Shown here piece after piece: positions 25,079 to 34,053 of a stretch of DNA of 64,000 bases (position 1 is its first letter; each line of letters opens with the position of its first letter). The DNA is from CAXBBB01 sp963841855 (GTDB taxonomy: Bacteria > Bacteroidota > Rhodothermia > Rhodothermales > BA12): positions 496,001 through 560,000 of the forward strand of contig CAWJEJ010000005.1 of NCBI GenBank assembly GCA_963841855.1, written 5' to 3'. Both the position numbers and the translations under genes were made by a program. Below the pieces are notes generated by a model. That model saw only the letters and a list, made by a program, of their open reading frames with translations, was not told where the DNA came from and made no database searches.

Positions 25079-27727
25079 ATGCCCCGCTCGCTCCTCGCAC
25101 TCGTTCTACTCGCCCTGACGCCCGCTGCCTACGCGCAAGACGCACCGCCGCTGGGCTACGAGGAACGCGGCGACACGCTCGTGTTCACGTTCGATCCCGC
25201 CGACTATGGTATCGACGCGACGCCCCGCGTCTGGGTAACCGGCGCCTTTCGCGACTGGGACGACGCGACGACCCCTTCGGACTGGGATCTCCTTCCCGGC
25301 GAAGACGGCACGTGGCGACTGACCGTAGCCAACGCAGATCAGCGCGTCGTCGCCCCGGGATCGCCGTTCAAGTTTCGGACGGGCGACGGCATCTGGCGCG
25401 ACGCTCCCGCTGGCGCATCCAACGCGCAGGGCGGCAATCTCGTCTATAGGTTCGGCGCCACGTCGCCCCGGCTGCGCGCCCAGATGACACCCGAAGGCAA
25501 CGTCCTCGTCTGGCCGACCGGCGATGGCGTCACGCGCCCCACCGACGCATCGGCCTACCGCATCGAACTGTGGGACGGCACTGGGGTCGAAGTCGCCCAC
25601 GTTGCTCCGGTCGACGCGACCGAAACGCTGCTGCGCACTGCAGAGCCGCTCGACATCCATCAGGTCTACTACGCCAGCCTGCCCGGCCAGGACCTGCGCG
25701 CTAGGGTCCGCTTCGACCGGCTATGGCGCACGCTCGTCTCGGACAAACCGCTCGGCGCCATCGCAGGTGACGACGTGACCGCCTTCCGCGTCTTCTCACC
25801 CCGCGCAACCGACGTGACGCTCTACACCTATTCCAGCCGAACGGGCCCGATGTTCAGCAACACGGCGTCGATGCAGCGTGACGCCGACGGCGTGTGGGAA
25901 GCCGTCTTGCCGGGCGATCTGAGCGGCAGCTACTACGACTTCCGAGTGCGCGGGCCCGCCGGTCCGGGCAGCCGCTTCTACGACCAGACCGGAATGCACG
26001 CGACCGATCCCTACGCCCTGGTCAGCGACGACGGATTTGGCCGCGCTAGGGTATGGCGCGACACTCCGCCGCCCGCTCCCGTCGTCGGAGGACGTCCGTC
26101 GACCGGCGAGATCGTCAGCTACCAACTCCACGTCGACGATTTCACGCGCGAGCTTCCCATCGCCGATGAGCTGAAGAGCACGTTTACCGCCGTCGCCACG
26201 CCGGGACTGCGCAACGAGCGAGGCGAAGCGATCGGCTTCGACCACCTGCTCGAACTGGGCATCAACGTCGTCCACCTGCAGCCCGTCCAGGAGTACCTGC
26301 ACTACCCCGACAGCCTGTGGCGCGCGACGTTCGCCGCCGACAGTTTCGCGATCGCGAACGATATAGCAGACGAGAACTACCAGTGGGGCTACCGGACGAC
26401 GCACTTCTTCGCGTTGGAAAGCCGCTTCCGCGAACGGGGTACGGAGCCCGGAGCCGAACGCGCGCAGTTCAAAGCGATGGTCGAGCGCTTTCACCAGGCG
26501 GGCATCAGCGTCATCGTCGACATCGTGCCCAACCACACCGGCGAGAACATGGACGGGCGCAGCGATCCGTTTGCCTTCAACGCCTTCGACAAGCTCTACT
26601 ACCACCGCACCGACGAGCAGGGCGAGCACATCGGCCCGTTCGGCAACGAAGTCAAGACCGAAGAGCGCCCGATGGTGCAGCGCTGGCTGGTCGATCAGGC
26701 CGTGCACTTCATGGACGACCTGGGCATCGACGGCTTCCGCGTAGACCTCGCAGGTCAGATCGACCAGCAGAGTTTGCAGCTGATGATGGACGCGCTCCCG
26801 GACGATGCCATCGTCTATGGTGAGCCGTGGATCGCTGCGAGTGATCCGGATGTCGTCGCCAACCCCGACTGGTATTGGTACAAGACCGACAGCCCGATCA
26901 TCTTTTTCCAGGACGACGCGCGCAACAGCTTCAAAGGCCCGACGAGTAAACCCGACGCCAAAGTGACCGACCGCGGATTCGCCGGGGGCAACGTGTCCGA
27001 GCGAGGCCGGGTGATGGACGCCATCGTCGGCGCGTTTCCCGACGAGCGCGAGCCGGGACGCGGCATCAACTACCTCGACATCCACGACAACTGGACGCTC
27101 GCCGACCAGTTTGCCACGACGGGCTGGAACGGCCTGATGGGCGTCGACGAAGCCGAGTACCGCATCGCGGCGGGCCTGCTGTTCACTTCGCTTGGCCCCG
27201 TCGTCATCCACGGCGGAAGCGAAGTGCTGCGGAGCAAAGGCTCAGCTCAGATCGAATACAACACGCGCTTCGACGCAGGCAACCCGATCTACTTCAAAGG
27301 AAGGGGCGACACGTACAACGTCCGCAAACCCAACCTCTTCCTTTGGGACACGATTGGCCGGACCGACGGCCCCGACGACATCGCCGCGATGGAAGCGTGG
27401 TGGAAAGGCCTGATCGCCCTGCGCAACAGCCCGATGGGCGCCCCGCTTCGCGTCGCCGACACCCCGCCCGAAGGCTACGTCCGCTGGTTCGCCCCCGACG
27501 ACGCCCTCGGCCTGCTCGGCTACCAGATCGACGAGCGCCTGATGGTCGCCATGAACACCACCAACGCGCCCGCCCGGCTGAGCGTCGACGCCGCGCCCGG
27601 AACGTGGCGATTGGTGACCGACGGCACGCGCGCCGGGACGACTCCGCTCGACGGCCCCATGCTGACCGGTGGAATGCAGACGCTCGGCCTGCCGCCGCTC
27701 ACGTTTATGATCTGGGCGAGAGAGTAA
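25079..27727 (+). CDS. Secreted GH13 alpha-glucan debranching enzyme (pullulanase-like)
   Basis: An 882-residue enzyme with a signal peptide (SLLALVLLALTPAAYAQD). Two N-terminal beta domains follow: a CBM48/glycogen-binding-like module (VWVTGAFRDWDD) and a second one carrying FRVFSPRATDVTLYTY. The TIM barrel has the four GH13 regions: DIVPNHTG, DGFRVDLAG with the nucleophile Asp, YGEPWIA with the acid/base Glu, and YLDIHDNWT with the His-Asp pair. YQWGYRTTHFFALES corresponds to the YNWGY motif of type I pullulanases, so cleavage of alpha-1,6 bonds is likely. It ends in a beta-sandwich domain. I took the ATG at 25079 rather than the preceding TTG. Confidence 0.87.
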   Translation: MPRSLLALVLLALTPAAYAQDAPPLGYEERGDTLVFTFDPADYGIDATPRVWVTGAFRDWDDATTPSDWDLLPGEDGTWRLTVANADQRVVAPGSPFKFRTGDGIWRDAPAGASNAQGGNLVYRFGATSPRLRAQMTPEGNVLVWPTGDGVTRPTDASAYRIELWDGTGVEVAHVAPVDATETLLRTAEPLDIHQVYYASLPGQDLRARVRFDRLWRTLVSDKPLGAIAGDDVTAFRVFSPRATDVTLYTYSSRTGPMFSNTASMQRDADGVWEAVLPGDLSGSYYDFRVRGPAGPGSRFYDQTGMHATDPYALVSDDGFGRARVWRDTPPPAPVVGGRPSTGEIVSYQLHVDDFTRELPIADELKSTFTAVATPGLRNERGEAIGFDHLLELGINVVHLQPVQEYLHYPDSLWRATFAADSFAIANDIADENYQWGYRTTHFFALESRFRERGTEPGAERAQFKAMVERFHQAGISVIVDIVPNHTGENMDGRSDPFAFNAFDKLYYHRTDEQGEHIGPFGNEVKTEERPMVQRWLVDQAVHFMDDLGIDGFRVDLAGQIDQQSLQLMMDALPDDAIVYGEPWIAASDPDVVANPDWYWYKTDSPIIFFQDDARNSFKGPTSKPDAKVTDRGFAGGNVSERGRVMDAIVGAFPDEREPGRGINYLDIHDNWTLADQFATTGWNGLMGVDEAEYRIAAGLLFTSLGPVVIHGGSEVLRSKGSAQIEYNTRFDAGNPIYFKGRGDTYNVRKPNLFLWDTIGRTDGPDDIAAMEAWWKGLIALRNSPMGAPLRVADTPPEGYVRWFAPDDALGLLGYQIDERLMVAMNTTNAPARLSVDAAPGTWRLVTDGTRAGTTPLDGPMLTGGMQTLGLPPLTFMIWARE

Positions 27728-27740
27728 ACACTCGGAGTAG

Positions 27741-27771
27741 ACCTAGCAGGTCTTCGAGACCTGTCAGGTTT
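27741..27771. terminator. Palindrome of the 15-3-15 family between convergent genes
   Basis: Left arm ACCTAGCAGGTCT (27741-27753), loop TCG, right arm AGACCTGTCAGGT (27757-27769). Eleven of 13 positions pair, with an internal 2x2 mismatch. It sits 14 bp after the pullulanase stop and overlaps the stop codon of the convergent YbjQ gene, so it may serve both transcripts. Confidence 0.6.
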
Positions 27772-28105
27772 GGAAACGCCACGCCGCATCGTCCTCGACC
27801 GTCACCGCCGTTCCATACGCCAGAATCTCCGCCGCGCCTGCCATCACGCTCGACGTAGTGATGCGAACGGAGACGACCGCGTTGGCGCCCAGGCTCTGGG
27901 CATCCTCCATCATGCGTTCGAGTGCGGTCTCGCGGCTGTCCTGGAGCAGCGTCGCATAGCCGCCGATCTCTCCGCCGACGATGTTCTTGAGCGCCGCGCC
28001 GATGTCGCTCCCGATGTGCCGCGCCCGGACCGCGTTGCCCCTCACCAGTCCATGCGTGAGAACGACACGCTTGCCAGCGACGGTGGAAGTAGTGACGATG
28101 ATCAT
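27764..28105 (-). CDS. YbjQ/UPF0145 family heavy-metal-binding-like protein
   Basis: A 113-residue cytoplasmic protein of the UPF0145 family. It begins MIIVTTSTVAGKRVV and contains the family blocks GGEIGGYATLLQDSRETALERM and LGANAVVSVRITTSS. Members assemble as pentamers and are annotated as putative heavy-metal-binding proteins, with no proven role. I chose the internal ATG at 28103-28105, which gives the standard family start. The longer frame adds 17 unrelated residues. The 3' end runs into the shared palindrome at 27741. Confidence 0.85.
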   Translation of the reverse strand: MIIVTTSTVAGKRVVLTHGLVRGNAVRARHIGSDIGAALKNIVGGEIGGYATLLQDSRETALERMMEDAQSLGANAVVSVRITTSSVMAGAAEILAYGTAVTVEDDAAWRFQT

Positions 28106-28178
28106 CGGATTTGGAGAGATGAGGGATGAGCGATAGGTCGGAACGTGGCCTTCCACGCGCCCGGCTCCAAGGCTGGAT

Positions 28179-29291
28179 TCACCTGGCTAGAACCAGCCGA
28201 GAAGTGCGTGCAGCATCTACGGTACTCAAGCGGTAGAGGTACACGCCTGCGGGCAAATCCGTCGCCGTCCACGGAACGGAGTGAGAACCGGCGGCGCGGT
28301 ACCCGTCGAGGACGGTCGCCACGTGGCGGCCCAGCAGATCGTGGACGGTGAGCAGTACGTCCGTCGGTGCGCCGAGACTGAAATGAAAGGTGGTGGACTG
28401 GCTGAACGGATTAGGCGTGTTGGCGCCCATGGCGAAGGAGGTCAGCGATTGGACAGGGGGCGCATCGGTCGTCCGAGTAGAGAGCGAAGCTGCGGCCTGG
28501 CTCAGCGTGCGGTACCGAATACGGCCCTCATATTCCACGTTGAGCGAATCCAACACCTCGCCCACCCACCGCGTCGAAATGCCGTTTGCGTATCCGGGCC
28601 GCGTGAACGGATCGTGGAGCACCAGCACGTAGTGGCCCTGCTGGGGGGCGCGCGTCCGCACGTCGGCCAGTACGTCGGTGAGGCGTTCGGCGTAGTTGTC
28701 CGCGTCGATGGCCCAGTTGAAGTCTTCGGACCGGACGACGTTGAAGAGCGACGGATGCAAACCGGCGCCGTCCTCGCCCGCCGTCGAGATCCACGGCATC
28801 CCCTTTTCGCCCAACAGTCGGTACGTGGTCGAATCGGCGACATAGCCCGGCGGGACGAACGAGGTAGGCCGTACGCCGACTTTGTCTTGAAGAATCGCCA
28901 GCCCGTCGTCGAGCAGTTTGCTCTGCTGCAAGGGCGTGAACGCCGATTGGTGCGTCGTGCACCACATCTCGTGGCTCGACTGCCTACACCGCTGGCAGAT
29001 GTGCGAGAATCCGTGCAGCGACACCTCGTGTCCCCGATCGATCGTCTTGCGCAACTCGGCCGCGAGGACCCCATCGCGGTTCTGCGACTCCGTCAGCCGA
29101 CCAGGAATCACCGCCCACGTCACCTTGCCCCCGCGCGCCTCGACCGCCGCCTCGAACGGTACCAGACTGCGCGACGCAATCGACGAGCGCGAGAGGATGT
29201 CGTCCACCCGGACCACGAGCAAGAGCGAGTCTTGAGCGGACGCCGGGGGCGCAAACGACAGAAGAGAGAGCAGGAGCAAAGACAGACGCAT
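28179..29291 (-). CDS. Secreted polysaccharide deacetylase-like protein with T9SS sorting domain
   Basis: A 370-residue exported protein: signal peptide (LSLLLLSLLSFAPPASAQ), a NodB/DUF2334-like deacetylase domain, and a type-A T9SS domain. The metal-site pattern is visible as VRVDDILSRS (Asp-Asp) and HEVSLHGFSH (His-x3-His), with WAVIPGRL and FVPPGYVAD as further strands. The sorting domain begins at MGANTPNPFSQSTTFHFSL, then VHDLLGRHVATVLDG and AGVYLYRLSTV. It probably trims acetyl groups or acts on glycans at the cell surface. The next gene upstream of it on this strand (29437) also precedes a T9SS protein. Confidence 0.83.
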   Translation of the reverse strand: MRLSLLLLSLLSFAPPASAQDSLLLVVRVDDILSRSSIASRSLVPFEAAVEARGGKVTWAVIPGRLTESQNRDGVLAAELRKTIDRGHEVSLHGFSHICQRCRQSSHEMWCTTHQSAFTPLQQSKLLDDGLAILQDKVGVRPTSFVPPGYVADSTTYRLLGEKGMPWISTAGEDGAGLHPSLFNVVRSEDFNWAIDADNYAERLTDVLADVRTRAPQQGHYVLVLHDPFTRPGYANGISTRWVGEVLDSLNVEYEGRIRYRTLSQAAASLSTRTTDAPPVQSLTSFAMGANTPNPFSQSTTFHFSLGAPTDVLLTVHDLLGRHVATVLDGYRAAGSHSVPWTATDLPAGVYLYRLSTVDAARTSRLVLAR

Positions 29292-29436
29292 ACAGATACT
29301 TTTCGGGACGAGACTCTAGCGCGCAGAGCCCAAGGAGAGCACGAACGCCACCATAGTACCTCACCTCGTTCGCTTGGGGCAACCGCCCGCATTGGTGTCG
29401 TGCCGGATCGCTGATCGGGACGGCATTCTCTGCTCG

Positions 29437-29928
29437 TCAGCGCCGCTTACCGAACACCTGCCACTCGTCTGCCGAAGGCTTCAGCCAGTGTCTCAGCGGA
29501 GCGTCGTCGAACCCGGATTGGAGCACTTGATCCACGAGCGATCCGTCCAGGTTGACGTCGCGCTGGAAGTCTCGCCCGAGGAGTGTCCCCAGGTCGCAGG
29601 CGAGACGTGGCGCGTCAACCGGAGCGATCAGAGGCGGCCACGGCGTCAGCACGCGGTAGCGCAACTGCGCGGAGTCGACGCGGGGATCCTGACCGTTCCA
29701 GATCACCTTGTAGGACTCGTCGCGGCGTTCGAGTTTGGCCGTCCAGTACGACTGGCAGAGCGACAGCGTAAAGCGGACGTCGTCGGGCCGGAGCCGGTTG
29801 CGCTGGACGACCCAATCGGGTGGATTCGTCGTGGACCACGAGACGTGGAATCCCCACAGGGCGCCGGTCGGCGGGACAAGTCCCAGAAAGCGGGCGAGCG
29901 CGTGAGCAGCCTGAGCTTCGTGCAACAT
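29437..29928 (-). CDS. Hypothetical protein downstream of the GHL10 glycosidase
   Basis: A 163-residue soluble protein without a signal peptide. Notable segments are LGLVPPTGALWGFHVSWSTTNPPDWVVQRNR and SYWTAKLERRDESYKVIWNGQ, rich in Trp and Tyr. I do not recognise the family. The start is the ATG at 29926-29928. The longer frame reads into the end of the GHL10 gene. It begins 13 bp after that gene's stop, so the two are likely co-transcribed. Confidence 0.65.
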   Translation of the reverse strand: MLHEAQAAHALARFLGLVPPTGALWGFHVSWSTTNPPDWVVQRNRLRPDDVRFTLSLCQSYWTAKLERRDESYKVIWNGQDPRVDSAQLRYRVLTPWPPLIAPVDAPRLACDLGTLLGRDFQRDVNLDGSLVDQVLQSGFDDAPLRHWLKPSADEWQVFGKRR

Positions 29929-29941
29929 CTGGCAGGCTGAT

Positions 29942-31805
29942 TTACCGCGTCGAGATGAGGCGAGCGGTCGCCGTCTGCGTGCCGCTCGTGGCGCGGGCCA
30001 AGTAGAAGCCAGCGGGGAAGCCGCTGAGGTCGATCTGCACGTCGCGGGACTTTGAGCCAAGATCCTGCGTGAGAATGTGGCGTCCGAGTACGTCGAAGAC
30101 CGCTAGCGTCGCGCCGGGTTCGATAGGCGCGTCGAAGCGAAGCGTCGTCGTGCCTGCGAACGGGTTCGGATAGACCCGAAGCGACTGCGCTGGGCGTGTG
30201 TGTGCAATGACGGGATCGGCGTTCGCCACGAAGACGACATCGGGCGAGCGCTTCCGGTCGATCAGAAGCATTGCATCGTCGGCGAGCAGCGGCTGAGCGC
30301 CCGCGGTGGCGCGGTCGAGGCGCAGCGCGTCACGTTGACCTGCTTCCAAGTAGACGGTCGATACCAGGTGCCAGCCTGCAAACTCCTCATCGGTCTGATC
30401 GCGCGCGACGACCTCGTCGCCATCACGACCGACGACGGTGTACCGCGCAGCAGAGGTAGCGTCAGCGTTTGGTGAACCATGAGCATAAACGCCGTACCAC
30501 GCCGACTGCGACACGTCGAACGTGTAGGTTAGCGATGCGTCCGCGCTCGTGCTCCGGCGCGTCCCGCCGTTTTGGAAACCGTCGCTCGTCGCCGTCCAGT
30601 CCCCCACCGTCGCCGCGTCCTGGTCCGCACTCATCGTCGCGCGCGGACGCCAGACGCCTGTTCTTCCCGGCACCAGTGCAGGCTCGGCGTAGATCGGACG
30701 CAGCACGTCGGCGATCCGTCCGCCCTCGGCGCGCAGTCCTTCGTAGAAGAAAAACACCTCGCCGCTGACACCGCGAGACCGGTTGACGGCGATGGCGCCG
30801 CGCATATAGTCGTCGGCGATCAGGTAGCTGCCCAGGCGAACCAGCATCCCCGAGAAATAGCGACCTTCCATGCCCGGATAGTTGCGCAGCGATTTGTCCA
30901 GTTCGAACGTGTACTCGCCCAGCGTCCGGCGGTACACCTGCGGGATGACGTGGTCGGCGATGCCCTCTCCGATCCACGTCTTGGAGTCCTGCAAATAGTT
31001 CTGATACGCCCACGGATACAGACTCGGACTCGCGGCGACGGTCAGGTGGACGCCTTCGGCCTTTACGGACTCGCGCACGTCGCGGAAGAACCCGTTGAGC
31101 CGGTCGGCCCGCCAGCGCATCCACGCCGCATCCTTATGATTCGTCGGCGGACCCACCCCACCGTGTTCGGATTTGTACAGCGCGACGGTCGCCGCGTCGT
31201 AGCCCGCGCGGACCGGCATCGCCGGAATGCGGTCCGAATACTCGACGCCGTCGACGTCGTAGTTCTGCGCCACCTCGAGCGTCAGATCGTGGATGAACGC
31301 CTGCACGTCGGGATGCGTCGCGCTCATCCAGTCGAATCCGTTCTCCACGACCGGATTGCCGCTCACGTCCAGCGCCGCCCAGTCGGGCTTCTGCGCCAGC
31401 ATGTACCCCCCGTCCTGGCTGAACGACGGCGAAAACCCCATCTCGAACCACGGCAGCACTTCGATCCCATTGCGGTGCGCCTCGATGACGACGCGGCGCA
31501 GCATATCGCGCCCGGAAAACCGCGGGTGGATGGGCCGACCGAACGTGGTGTCCATCACCTGGCTCGGATACAGCGTGTGCGTCCCGTCGGCCCCGCTGCC
31601 GTTCCACACGACGGGCAGGACGGCGTTGATGCCCAGCGCCGCCATGTCGTCCATCGCCGAGGCGATGCCCGCGTCCGAGAAGAGCACGTCGCTTGCCACG
31701 TTGGTGAGCTTGACCGCACGCAGTTCGCGCAGCGGCTCGTCCTGCGCGGTTGCGACGAAGTGGGAAGGCGAAGAGAGCGAGAGCGAAAAGCCGGATCACT
31801 TGCAC
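29942..31805 (-). CDS. GHL10 (DUF187) glycosidase-like protein with T9SS domain; probable frameshift in the signal peptide
   Basis: About 600 residues. The TIM-barrel starts at PLRELRAVKLTN and VLFSDAGIASAMDDMAALGINAVLPVVWN, as in GHL10 (YngK-like) proteins, with VLPWFEMGF and DVDGVEYSDR further on. A beta module follows (ASDGFQNGGTRRSTSA), then a type-A T9SS domain (RVYPNPFAGTTTLRF, VFDVLGRHILT). In the enzyme's own frame the only start is GTG 31699, which cuts off the export signal and first strand. A signal peptide (MQVIRLFALALFAF, from GTG 31805) lies in a second frame. Dropping one C from the CCC at about 31761-31763 joins the two, giving HFVATAQDEPL. Either a sequencing error or a real lesion. 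The gene abuts an AT-rich island. Confidence 0.78.
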
Positions 31806-33136
31806 ATGACAAAAGATTAACTCAAATTACCATCTATCAAAACTGATATACACAATCTACCTTCTAAGCTCTTATATCATTTTGTTAGCCATCTTAACGT
31901 AACTTGGCATTCTAGGATCATTAAACCTATACAGACCCTTAACTATTCTTCTTAAGATGGTACTACTGTTATCTGAAACTAGTCTTTTGATGTACTCATT
32001 AACAGTCGACTGAGCAAGGCTACTTCCCGTTTGCCTAGCCAGTTCCTCCCTTAGTTCCTTTGACGTAAACTCCTCCTTTGTCAAACCGGCAGCAGCACAA
32101 ACGATGTCTCTATACCTTGTAGTACCACCAGACCGCACGGAGGAATCGTAAACTCGACCAAGAGTGCCCTCAGCATCGCGCGAAGCTCTCTGCAAAGCAT
32201 GTTTCAGATTATCTTTCGTTATTCTTTCCCTGTCCTCTGCGATGGCATCTTCCGAACATTTCAAGGCAATCAGATGAACAAAGTTAGGGTATCCCGAGCT
32301 TATATTAACTATGCTTTTAGTCACATTAGCGTCAAAATATATTCCCAGTTTAGTCGCTCCACCTTCTACAATTAACGACAATTCATGATCTAACATTCTA
32401 TTAAGTTTAGTTTCTCTAAGACACCTGACTACCGACTCGTGATTTGCTACTAGCGATGCTCCTGTCTCAGCGACACCAACTATTAATAATTTAAATGCAG
32501 CGTCAGCGTCACTGAGAAGCTTAACAAATTCTGCTATTTTTTTCTTGTCTACATTGGACTCCATCACATCAGCCTCATCAATGACCAAAAGGGCAGCTGT
32601 GTTTCTCAGTATCTCAGCAGCTACCGATGGCGACAAAGATCCAGAAAGCCCCTTCCTATTTTCCTTAGTTTCGGTATAAGAATCAAATCCTCCTTCAGCG
32701 ATAGGAATTTTTCAGCTTCGCACTTCCACCCGTCTTCCTAGTAGAAGTAGAACCAGTAATATCCAGATCGCACCCCAGTTCTGCAAGACGTGTTGATAAT
32801 ATAGATTCAAATGTGCTTGAAGAATCACATCTTGCAAAGTAAAGTCTTCCGTTGACCATATCGGATAGAAGAACTTCTGATGCTATATTTGCGAGCGAAC
32901 TCTTCCCCACACCTCTGTCCCCGTATAGAAGTGAGTGTTGACCAGGTGTATTTAATTGTTCGATTATGGCCCTGACCTAATCCCTTCTTCCAAAGAAGAA
33001 ATCAATTTGATTTATAGGCCTATGAGGTGAGAATATTTCTCTCACTCCTGACTTTACAATTTTTCGCTCTCTGCTCAATCCGAATATATCCGATGGCATA
33101 TATATGTGCGTTTTGTGGATGTAATAGTGACTTTTA
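31806..33136. other. AT-rich island between the GHL10 gene and the duplicated polA end
   Basis: Base composition drops sharply at 31806 and recovers at 33137. The flanks are strongly GC-rich, while this segment has long A/T tracts, for example around 31806-31880 and 33040-33120. It contains a single recognisable gene, a dead AAA+ ATPase. No integrase, transposase or terminal inverted repeat is visible. It looks like horizontally acquired DNA. Confidence 0.7.
31872..33099 (-). pseudogene. AAA+ family ATPase, inactivated by a nonsense codon and a frameshift
   Basis: Conceptually about 409 codons from ATG 33097-33099. The N-terminus (MPSDIFGLSRERK) leads to FFFGRRD, an in-frame TAG (32977-32979), then VRAIIEQLNTPGQHSLLYGDRGVGKSSLA with a Walker A motif. 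This frame ends at 32695. The rest continues in another frame from about 32710: KIPIAEGGFDSYTETKENRKG, then Walker B LLVIDEADVME and sensor-like LLIVGVAETG. The shift is explained by one extra A in the five-A run near 32705-32711. The C-terminal region has a winged-helix look (STVNEYIKRLVSD). Such orphan ATPases occur on mobile islands, and no partner gene is present. Confidence 0.75.
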
Positions 33137-33367
33137 TCAATGCGCGTCGAGCCATGTCGGCCCCGTGTTCACGTCAACGGTGACGGGCACATCTCCCAGC
33201 GGCAGGGCGGCGACCATCTCTTCGCGGACGATCTGAGCGAGGGCGTCGGCTTCGGATGGTGGGCATTCGAGGACGAGTTCGTCGTGGACCTGGAGCAGCA
33301 GTTTGGCTTCCAGGTCGCTCTCTTCGAGCCGGTCGTGGATCGCCACCATCGCGCGCTTGATCATGTC
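33137..33367 (-). pseudogene. Duplicated 3' end of polA (codes the last 75 residues)
   Basis: Encodes the same 75 C-terminal residues as the intact polA 686 bp away, from MIKRAMVAIHDRLEES through the polymerase motif C (QVHDELVLE) to TWLDAH. The two copies (33137-33367 and 33823-34053) are identical in their gene-internal half. They differ at 11 sites in the last 115 bp or so, every one a synonymous third-position change. The fragment's first ATG overlaps the stop of the DUF2283 gene as ATGA, so it might even be translated. It is best read as a displaced or imported polA end. Confidence 0.88.
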
Positions 33368-33579
33368 GCTGTTGCGGCTACGAGAGCAGGCAGCGCTTTG
33401 ACTGAAAATGAGGAGAGGTCGGCCCGCTCGCTTGCGTGTTCGAGCGTCATACCGATCACGTTTCCGCCCTCGTCGTAGTCGAACACCACATCGGGGGCGA
33501 CCTCTTCGGCGTCGGCTCCCGGACCGGGACGTAGGGCGATGTAGAGTGTGTCGGTCTCTGGGTAATATTCGAACGTCAT
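33361..33579 (-). CDS. DUF2283 domain protein (possible antitoxin-like partner)
   Basis: A 72-residue DUF2283 protein. It begins MTFEYYPETDTLYIALRPG and continues EVAPDVVFDYDEGGNVIGMTLEHAS, the standard two-strand core. The start codon overlaps the stop of the preceding 79-codon gene (ATGA), so the pair is translationally coupled. DUF2283 genes often sit beside small RelE/DUF4258-like genes and are suspected toxin-antitoxin components, though this is not proven. Its stop codon falls exactly at the junction with the duplicated polA sequence, so the native C-terminus may be altered. Confidence 0.8.
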   Translation of the reverse strand: MTFEYYPETDTLYIALRPGPGADAEEVAPDVVFDYDEGGNVIGMTLEHASERADLSSFSVKALPALVAATAT

Positions 33580-33815
33580 AGCGAGTCGGGGTCGAAGGAT
33601 CGGTCGGGGAAGGCGTTGTGCAGCGTCTCGCGGTCTTCGAGCGTGATCACGCGCAGGTACTTGCCCAACTCCTCAATGTATTTCCAGTGCCGGACGCGCC
33701 CGTCGGCCTGCACCTGCACGGCATCCGTGTTGCGTACCGTGTCTTCGCACCACGCGAGGAGGAGATACGGACGCTCGCCCAGCACGCGGCGCTTGAAGTA
33801 TTCGGTTTGCTTCAT
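33576..33815 (-). CDS. Small protein paired with DUF2283 (putative toxin-like)
   Basis: A 79-residue protein: MKQTEYFKRRVLGERPYLLLAWCEDTV, then a GRVRHWKYIEELGKYLRVITLED block and HNAFPDRSF. The pattern RPYL..WCE, dGRir.W, KYLRV.tLeD and hNAF.DR.F is that of a small family that regularly precedes DUF2283 genes and resembles mini RelE/DUF4258 folds. I infer a toxin-antitoxin-like pair but see no proof of toxicity. The gene starts 7 bp downstream of the intact polA stop and overlaps DUF2283 by four bases, so all three could be on one transcript. Confidence 0.72.
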   Translation of the reverse strand: MKQTEYFKRRVLGERPYLLLAWCEDTVRNTDAVQVQADGRVRHWKYIEELGKYLRVITLEDRETLHNAFPDRSFDPDSL

Positions 33816-33822
33816 CTCATCG

Positions 33823-34053
33823 TCAGTGCGCGTCCAGCCACGTCGGTCCCGTGTTCACATCGACGGTCACCGGGACATCTCCCAGCGGCAGGGCGGCGAC
33901 CATCTCTTCGCGAACGATCTGGGCGAGGGCGTCGGCTTCGGATGGTGGGCATTCGAGGACGAGTTCGTCGTGGACCTGGAGCAGCAGTTTGGCTTCCAGG
34001 TCGCTCTCTTCGAGCCGGTCGTGGATCGCCACCATCGCGCGCTTGATCATATC
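33823..34053 (-). repeat. Direct repeat B: native polA 3' end
   Basis: This is the intact partner of the fragment at 33137-33367. The repeat unit is 686 bp from stop codon to stop codon and encloses the DUF2283 pair. Identity breaks just beyond GATCAT at 34047-34053. Confidence 0.85.

Noticed and set aside
31872..32636. A free-standing 254-aa protein started by TTG
   Set aside because: It lacks the Walker A domain, which sits in the next frame upstream. It is the C-terminal piece of the dead ATPase.
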